Part shown: in pieces, positions 7,544 through 12,155 of the stretch
Layout of the letters: each line of letters starts with the position of its first letter
How positions within the stretch are numbered: the first letter of the stretch is position 1
Origin: Oscillospiraceae bacterium
Lineage (GTDB): Bacteria; Bacillota; Clostridia; Oscillospirales; Ruminococcaceae
Direction of reading: 5' to 3'
Assembly (NCBI GenBank): GCA_016296485.1
Contig: JAEDJF010000039.1
Location: 1 to 12,155, forward strand
DNA: 12,155 nt
Made by a program: the position numbers and the translations under genes
The notes under the pieces: generated by a model
What the model saw: the letters and a program-made list of their open reading frames with translations, nothing else
Database searches by the model: none
What the model was told of the DNA's origin: nothing

Positions 7544-8547
7544 TCCTCGTCCTCCTTGAGCTTCAAAAGAGCGGCGGAGATGGTCGCGTTGACGTCGGTC
7601 TCGACGAAAATCTTCGCCTGGTTGATGGCGTTTTTAAAGGCTTCGGGGTTGCTGCTGCCGTGAGCCTTGATGACGGGGCGGGCGATTCCGAGAAGGGGCG
7701 CACCGCCGCGCTTCGTGTAGTCGAGCTTCTGTTTGAACTCGGAAAGCCCGCCTTTGAGGGCAAGGGCGGAAAGCTTCGTGAAGATATTTTTAAGGAGCAT
7801 TCCTTTGATGAGCTTTCCGAAGGCACCGCCGAGCCCTTCGATGGTTTTAAGAATTATGTTGCCGGTCCAGCCGTCGGCGACGGCAACGTCGCAGACCTTT
7901 CCCGAGGGGACGTCCCGGGCTTCGACGTTTCCGACGAAGTTATAGCCCGCCTTTTCCATCAGGGAATAGGCGGTTTTCTGAAGGTCGGTGCCCTTGCTGG
8001 ACTCTTCGCCGATGTTGACGAGGGCGACCTTCGGGTTTTTGACGCCCTCGACGTTTTCCATATAGATGCTGCCCATCATTCCGAACTGGTTGAGCATCTC
8101 CGGGCGGCACTCCACGTTGGCGCCGAGGTCGAGAAGCATATAGTCCTTCTCGAGCCCGGGAATCACGGATGCAAGGGCGGCGCGCTTGATTCCCTTGATG
8201 CGCTTTACGATAAGGGTTGCGGCTACGACGATGGCGCCGGTGCTCCCGGCGCCGACGTAGGCGTCGCCCACGCCGTCCGAGAGGGCTTTGAGCCCGACGG
8301 TGAGGGAGCTTTCCTTATAGCTTTTGACGGCTTCGGTGGGCTCGGCGCAAACGGGCATCACAAGGGGGGCGTCGATGAACTCGAAGCCCTCAGTGCTGAT
8401 TTCGTTTTCGGCGCAGAGCTTTTTCATCTCCGCCTCGTCGCCGACGGCGACAATCTCAACGCCGTATTCCTTTACGGCGAGAGCCGCGCCTTTGAGCGGG
8501 GCGAGGGGGGCGTTGTCGCCGCCGTACATATCCATTATAATTTTCAT
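7540..8547 (-). CDS. plsX: Phosphate acyltransferase PlsX
   Basis: PlsX converts acyl-ACP and phosphate to acyl-phosphate, the donor used by PlsY to start phospholipid synthesis; it acts at the inner face of the membrane without membrane-spanning segments. The 335-residue length is normal. Family landmarks are YGGDNAP (8-14), AGSTGAI around 100 (commonly AGNTGA), DLGANVECRPE near 140, LVNIGEESSKGT, VGNVEARD, ADGWTGNIILKT and IKAHGSS near the C-terminus. The ATG overlaps the trmFO stop as ATGA and is 7 nt after GGAGG. In many Firmicutes plsX is followed by acpP, encoding the acyl carrier protein that supplies its substrate; here rnc follows directly, so acpP must lie elsewhere. No fapR or fabD gene is in the window. 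Confidence 0.97.
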   Translation of the reverse strand: MKIIMDMYGGDNAPLAPLKGAALAVKEYGVEIVAVGDEAEMKKLCAENEISTEGFEFIDAPLVMPVCAEPTEAVKSYKESSLTVGLKALSDGVGDAYVGAGSTGAIVVAATLIVKRIKGIKRAALASVIPGLEKDYMLLDLGANVECRPEMLNQFGMMGSIYMENVEGVKNPKVALVNIGEESSKGTDLQKTAYSLMEKAGYNFVGNVEARDVPSGKVCDVAVADGWTGNIILKTIEGLGGAFGKLIKGMLLKNIFTKLSALALKGGLSEFKQKLDYTKRGGAPLLGIARPVIKAHGSSNPEAFKNAINQAKIFVETDVNATISAALLKLKEDEE

Positions 8548-9842
8548 AAAATCGCCTCCAATGCGGCTGTTGCCCTTTGGGCGAGAGCGGCGTAGCGCTC
8601 GTCCTTATGGCGTATCTTGTTTTCGAGGGGCGGGAGTATTCCCATATTTGCGCCCATGGGCTGGAAGTTCGAAACGCTCTCGTCGGTTATATATCCGACC
8701 AGTGCCCCGAGCATGGTGGTCTCGGGCAGAATGAGGGGCGCTTCGCCGCAAAGGTACCTTGCGGCATTTATTCCCGCAAGGATTCCGGTGGCGGCGGACT
8801 CGGTGTAGCCCTCGACGCCGGTGAACTGCCCGGCGAAGAAGAGCCGGGGCTCGGATTTAAGGGAGAGGTTCCTGTCAAGAAGCCGGGGGGAGTCCATAAA
8901 GGTGTCCCGGTGCATCACCCCGTAGCGGACGAACTCGGCGTTTTCGAGACCGGGAATCATTGAAAAGACCCGCTTCTGCTCGCCGAACTTGAGGTTCGTT
9001 TGGAAGCCCACGAGGTTATAGAGTGTCCCGGCGGCGTTTTCCAGCCGAAGCTGGACGTTTGCCCAGGGGCGGCGTCCGGTTTTCGGGTCCGAAAGTCCCA
9101 CTGGGCGAAGGGGACCGAAGCGAAGGGTGTCCCGCCCGCGGGAAGCCATTATCTCAACGGGCATACAGCCCTCGTAAACCTTGGGGTCGGCGTTATCGAA
9201 CTCGTGGAGCGGGGCGCGCTCCGCCGAGACGAGGGCGTCGTAAAATGCGTCGTACTCGTCCCGCTCCATTGGGCAGTTGACGTAGTCCGCGTCGCCCCGG
9301 TCATACCTCGCGCCGAGGAAAACCCTGTCCCAGTCGAGGGAGTCGGCGGTGACGATTGGGGCGACGGCATCATAGAACGACAAAGTTCCGCCGAAGCGCT
9401 CCCGAAGGTTTTCTGCGAGGGCGTCGGAGGTGAGGGGTCCCGTTGCGACGATTACGGCGCCGCTTTCCGGAAGCTCCGTGACTTCGCCCGTTACGACCTC
9501 GATATTGGGGTCGGAGCGGATCTTATCGGTTATATATTCAGAAAACAAATCCCGGTCCACGGCAAGGGCACCGCCGGCGGCGACGGAGGTTTTTTCCGCC
9601 GCTTCCATGACTATTGAGCCAAGGCGGCGCATTTCCTCCTTAAGAAGCCCGGCGGCGGATTCGAGCCGCATAGCTTTAAGGGAGTTGGAGCAGACGAGCT
9701 CCGCGAAATTTTCGCTTTTGTGGGCGGGGGAGTATTTTTCCGGCTTCATCTCCCGCAAAACGACCCGAAAGCCGAGGGAGGAGAGCTTCGCCGCGGCTTC
9801 GCAGCCCGCGAGCCCCGCGCCGATTACAGTTACTTTTTCCAT
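8544..9842 (-). CDS. trmFO: Methylenetetrahydrofolate-dependent tRNA m5U54 methyltransferase TrmFO
   Basis: TrmFO makes ribothymidine at position 54 of the tRNA T-loop, using methylenetetrahydrofolate as carbon donor and FADH2 as reductant. The 432 residues fit the family. The FAD-binding GAGLAG motif is at 8-13. The sequence contains AELVCSNSLKAMRLESAAG with Cys51, equivalent to the flavin-site cysteine Cys53 of B. subtilis TrmFO, and VYEGCMPVE with Cys226, the other catalytically implicated cysteine. I chose the ATG at 9842, one base past the topA stop codon, because the protein then begins directly at the FAD strand (MEKVTVIGAG). A longer frame to 9959 only adds out-of-frame translation of the topA end. 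No good ribosome binding site is visible (GGAAA about 15 nt away), so translation is probably coupled to topA. The topA-trmFO pair is a standard Firmicute arrangement. Confidence 0.97.
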   Translation of the reverse strand: MEKVTVIGAGLAGCEAAAKLSSLGFRVVLREMKPEKYSPAHKSENFAELVCSNSLKAMRLESAAGLLKEEMRRLGSIVMEAAEKTSVAAGGALAVDRDLFSEYITDKIRSDPNIEVVTGEVTELPESGAVIVATGPLTSDALAENLRERFGGTLSFYDAVAPIVTADSLDWDRVFLGARYDRGDADYVNCPMERDEYDAFYDALVSAERAPLHEFDNADPKVYEGCMPVEIMASRGRDTLRFGPLRPVGLSDPKTGRRPWANVQLRLENAAGTLYNLVGFQTNLKFGEQKRVFSMIPGLENAEFVRYGVMHRDTFMDSPRLLDRNLSLKSEPRLFFAGQFTGVEGYTESAATGILAGINAARYLCGEAPLILPETTMLGALVGYITDESVSNFQPMGANMGILPPLENKIRHKDERYAALAQRATAALEAIL

Positions 9843-9843
9843 A

Positions 9844-11967
9844 TTATTTTTTCGTTTCCGTTCTTTCGTAGGTACATTCGGGGCTTGAGCAGTATATTTT
9901 GGGATTGCGCCCCTTCTTGGAGAGCAGGCTCTTGCCGCAGACGGGGCAGTTTTCCGCAATTGGTTCGTCCCAGCTCATAAAGCCGCAGTCGGGGTTGTGC
10001 TCGCAGCCGTAATAGGTCTTTCCGGTCTTGGACTTTTTAAGGAGCACCTTTCCGCCGCAGAGGGGGCAGATTCCGGGAGTTTCCTTGACGATGCGCTTGG
10101 TGTTCTTGCACTCCGGATAGCCGGGGCAGGCGAGGAATTTTCCGTAGCGCCCGGTCTTTATGACCATTTTGCGCCCGCATTTTTCACAGACGACGTCCGT
10201 TTCCTCCTCCGGGACCTGGATTTTTTCGGTGCCCTGATTCTTCTGGGCAATTTCGAGGGATTTGGAAAAATCGTCGTAGAATTTCTTTATCATATGGACC
10301 CAGTCGGTCTTTCCCGCCTCGACCTTGTCGAGGTCCTTTTCCATTTTCGCCGTGAAGTCCACGTCCACGATATTGGAAAAATGCTCCTTGATGAGGTCGA
10401 CGGTGATGATGCCGAGGCTGGTGGGTTTTAAGGCCTTGCCCTCCCGCTCCACGTAGTTGCGGCTCAGAATGGTCGTTATTATGGGGGCGTAGGTGGACGG
10501 GCGCCCGATGCCGTTTTCTTCGAGGGCTTTAATCAGCGACGCCTCGGTATAGCGGGCGGGGGGCGCGGTGAAGTGCTGGCTGCCCTTGAGGTCCTTCACT
10601 TTGAGAAGGTCGCCTGCGGCGGCGTGCTTCGGAATTGAGGACTTCTCCTCGTCGCCGTAGGGGTAGAGGACGGTGAAACCGTCGAAACGGACGGTGAAGC
10701 CCGAAGCCTTGAAGCCGTAGTCCCCGGCGGCGATGTCGATTGAAACGGTGTCGTAAAGCGCCGCCGCCATCTGGCTCGCGATGAAGCGCTCCCAGATGAG
10801 CTTATAGAGCTTATACTGGTCGGAGCTCAGGCAGCTCTGGAGCTTGTCGGGGGAAATTTCGGGCATGGTGGGGCGGATTGCCTCGTGGGCGTCCTGGACG
10901 TTGCCCTTGGCTTTATAGGTTTTTGCCGCGGTGGGGAGGTACTCCTTGCCGTAGCGCCCCTCGATATAGGAGGCGGCGGCCTGTTTCGCTTCGTCGGAAA
11001 TTCGAAGGGAGTCGGTTCTCATATAGGTTATAAGACCGACGGCGCCCATTCCGGGAACGTCGACGCCCTCGTAGAGCTCCTGCGCCACGCGCATGGTGCG
11101 GCGGGACTGGAAGCCGAGCTTGAGGGAGGCTTCCTGCTGGAGGGTGGAGGTGATGAAGGGCGGAGCGGGGAGCTTCTTGCGAAGGCTCTTTTTGACTCCG
11201 GCGACGGTAAAGTCCTTGCCTTTGAGTTCGGAAAGGACGGCGTTTGCCTCCTCCTCGCTCTTCATATCGAATTTTTCGCCGTTTTTAGTCTGGAGCCTTG
11301 CGGCGAAGGACGAAGTTTCGCCCTTTTCGCAGAGCTTCGCGTCGATTGTCCAGTACTCCTCGGGCTTGAACGCCTCGATTTCCCGCTCCCGGTCAACGAT
11401 AAGGCTGACGGCGACGGACTGGACGCGCCCGGCGGAGAGGGAGCTTCCGCCCCTTATGTTTTTCCAAAGGAAGGGCGAGAGCTTATAGCCCACGATTCGG
11501 TCGAGGACCCTCCGCCCCTGCTGGGCGTTTACGAGGTCGCTGTCGATGGTGCGGGGGGCGGCCATTCCCTGTTCCACGCCGAAATGGGTGATTTCGTTGA
11601 AGGTTACGCGGACGGGCTTATCCATCGGGATTCCCAGCAGCTTCGCAAGGTGCCAGGAGATGGCTTCGCCCTCTCTGTCAGGGTCCGTCGCGAGATAGAC
11701 GTTTGAAGCGGCGGCGGCCTCTTTTTTAAGGCTCCGGACAAGGTTCTCCTTGCCGGAGATGAGGATATACTGGGGCGCGAAGCCGTGAGCCACGTCGATT
11801 CCGAGGGTGCTCTTCGGAAGGTCACGGACGTGACCCATCGAAGCGACTACCTCAAAATCGGGTCCGAGGTATTTTTCTATGGTTTTGGCTTTCGCCGGCG
11901 ACTCCACTATAACAAGGTTCTTGCCTTTTTTGGCGGAGCGCCCGGTGGTTTTTGTTTCCTGTGCCGT
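9844..11967 (-). CDS. topA: DNA topoisomerase I (type IA), apparent ACG start
   Basis: TopA relaxes negative supercoils by passing one strand through a transient break. Numbered from the proposed start the protein has 707 residues. The Toprim domain carries catalytic Glu22 in VESPAKAKT and the metal-binding DPDREGE at 95-101. The active-site tyrosine is Tyr315 in LITYMRTDS. Three C-terminal four-cysteine zinc modules follow: Cys594/597/614/620, Cys634/637/655/661 and Cys674/677/693/698. The start is unusual. The frame contains no ATG or TTG between the upstream stop (11988-11986) and the catalytic region. The only GTG, at 11907, is the codon just before catalytic Glu22 and would remove the first beta strand (KNLVIV). 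An ideal AGGGAGG lies 8 nt before ACG at 11967, giving MAQETKTTGRSAKKGKNLVIVE. I therefore propose ACG, or a sequencing error for ATG. It opens the visible gene block. Confidence 0.95.
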   Translation of the reverse strand, partial: TAQETKTTGRSAKKGKNLVIVESPAKAKTIEKYLGPDFEVVASMGHVRDLPKSTLGIDVAHGFAPQYILISGKENLVRSLKKEAAAASNVYLATDPDREGEAISWHLAKLLGIPMDKPVRVTFNEITHFGVEQGMAAPRTIDSDLVNAQQGRRVLDRIVGYKLSPFLWKNIRGGSSLSAGRVQSVAVSLIVDREREIEAFKPEEYWTIDAKLCEKGETSSFAARLQTKNGEKFDMKSEEEANAVLSELKGKDFTVAGVKKSLRKKLPAPPFITSTLQQEASLKLGFQSRRTMRVAQELYEGVDVPGMGAVGLITYMRTDSLRISDEAKQAAASYIEGRYGKEYLPTAAKTYKAKGNVQDAHEAIRPTMPEISPDKLQSCLSSDQYKLYKLIWERFIASQMAAALYDTVSIDIAAGDYGFKASGFTVRFDGFTVLYPYGDEEKSSIPKHAAAGDLLKVKDLKGSQHFTAPPARYTEASLIKALEENGIGRPSTYAPIITTILSRNYVEREGKALKPTSLGIITVDLIKEHFSNIVDVDFTAKMEKDLDKVEAGKTDWVHMIKKFYDDFSKSLEIAQKNQGTEKIQVPEEETDVVCEKCGRKMVIKTGRYGKFLACPGYPECKNTKRIVKETPGICPLCGGKVLLKKSKTGKTYYGCEHNPDCGFMSWDEPIAENCPVCGKSLLSKKGRNPKIYCSSPECTYERTETKK

Positions 11968-11983
11968 TTTAAAAACCTCCCTG
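11965..11983 (-). promoter_or_regulatory. topA ribosome binding site followed by ACG
   Basis: In the sense of topA the site reads cagggagg (11983 to 11976), then an 8-nt spacer, then acg (11967 to 11965). The purine tract matches the 16S rRNA tail almost fully and the spacing is ideal, so this is where initiation should occur. A single T-to-C change would turn ATG into the observed ACG. A TAA stop in the same frame at 11988-11986 rules out a start further upstream. Confidence 0.7.
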
Positions 11984-12024
11984 TTTTATATGAAATGAGA
12001 TTGTTTACGAAATTAAAATAGAAG

Positions 12025-12036
12025 CGCCGAAAGGCG
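12025..12036. other. Small hairpin in the topA leader
   Basis: The sequence cgcc-gaaa-ggcg forms a 4-bp hairpin with a tetraloop, about 60 nt upstream of the topA start. On the minus strand it is followed by an AT-rich stretch (ttctattttaattt) that could hold a promoter -10 region, but I could not pair it with a convincing -35 box. Apart from this and the palindromic block at 12048-12139, I see nothing recognisable in the 188 nt between topA and the right edge. Confidence 0.25.
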
Positions 12037-12047
12037 GTTTGTGCCGT

Positions 12048-12139
12048 GCCCCCGCCGTAGGGGCGGATAATATCCGCCCGAGAGTCGCGCACCTCTCACA
12101 GTAGGGCGGGGCGTAGCCTGTGAGCGCGCCCAGTGGGCG
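12048..12139. repeat. Cluster of palindromes resembling a dispersed intergenic repeat
   Basis: Several inverted repeats sit side by side. Arms gggcggata (12061-12069) and tatccgccc (12071-12079) are perfectly complementary around one base. ctcacag (12095-12101) pairs with ctgtgag (12118-12124). cgccc (12127-12131) pairs with gggcg (12135-12139). gcccc (12048-12052) can also pair with ggggc (12060-12064). The motif gtaggg occurs at 12058 and again at 12102. Base composition is more GC-rich than the flanking leader and there is no good reading frame. I recall similar gtaggggcgga-type palindromes scattered between genes in gut Clostridia, but a single copy cannot prove it is a family here. Confidence 0.5.
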
Positions 12140-12155
12140 AAACAGCGAACAGGGT

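Noticed and set aside
6734..8595. Plus-strand open frames of about 310 codons opposite rnc and plsX (6734-7663, 7660-8595).
   Set aside because: Same cause: antisense shadows of rnc and plsX with no recognisable domain and no ribosome binding site that I can see.
9843..9959. An upstream ATG at 9959 that would extend TrmFO by 39 residues.
   Set aside because: The added part overlaps the topA zinc-finger end in another frame and is basic, unstructured sequence. The ATG at 9842 starts exactly at the FAD-binding strand.
11905..11907. GTG at 11907 as the topA start.
   Set aside because: It would delete the first Toprim strand (KNLVIV), leaves the catalytic glutamate as residue 2, and lacks a ribosome binding site at normal spacing.
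11985..11990. tataaa just upstream of topA as a -10 promoter box.
   Set aside because: It lies 1 nt from the ribosome binding site, so transcription would begin inside that site, and there is no matching -35 box.
11907..12092. A 61-codon minus-strand frame upstream of topA.
   Set aside because: It translates the palindromic repeat and the topA leader in the wrong frame and has no domain; such peptides are common by-products of intergenic repeats.

Overview
The window is a housekeeping stretch from a fairly GC-rich bacterium, most likely a Clostridia-type Firmicute (Bacillota). The reasons are gene content and order: topA next to the folate-dependent trmFO; plsX, rnc and smc in a row; a type III pantothenate kinase (coaX); strong AGGAGG-type ribosome binding sites; and a radical SAM gene between rnc and smc, which I recall from clostridial genomes. 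I cannot place it to genus. No phage, transposon, CRISPR, toxin or defence module is visible.

All eight genes lie on the minus strand, so transcription runs from the right edge to the left. In order of expression they are: topA (DNA topoisomerase I, 9844-11967), trmFO (tRNA m5U54 methyltransferase, 8544-9842), plsX (phosphate acyltransferase, 7540-8547), rnc (RNase III, 6854-7543), an Elp3-like radical SAM protein of unknown function (5850-6857), smc (chromosome condensation ATPase, 2194-5757), a GT4-like glycosyltransferase (856-2115) and coaX (79-852). A terminator hairpin at 41-72 closes the set.

The first five genes are packed tightly. There is 1 nt between topA and trmFO, then three successive 4-nt ATGA stop/start overlaps. 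Two short gaps follow, 92 nt before smc and 78 nt before the glycosyltransferase. Only 3 nt separate the glycosyltransferase from coaX, whose ribosome binding site lies in the last codons of the gene before it. The layout looks like two classic Firmicute blocks (topA-trmFO and plsX-rnc-smc) joined together. acpP (usual between plsX and rnc) and ftsY (usual after smc) are not in their places. The products cover supercoiling, chromosome folding, tRNA and RNA processing, phospholipid synthesis and CoA synthesis, so the grouping reflects growth-linked expression more than one pathway.

The sites most worth a second look are regulatory. topA has no ATG, GTG or TTG that would keep its first beta strand; the codon correctly spaced after a perfect ribosome binding site is ACG. 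An 8-bp inverted repeat upstream of the glycosyltransferase could hide that gene's ribosome binding site. The right edge (12048-12139) carries a cluster of palindromes that looks like a dispersed intergenic repeat. I did not find a new multi-gene system here.
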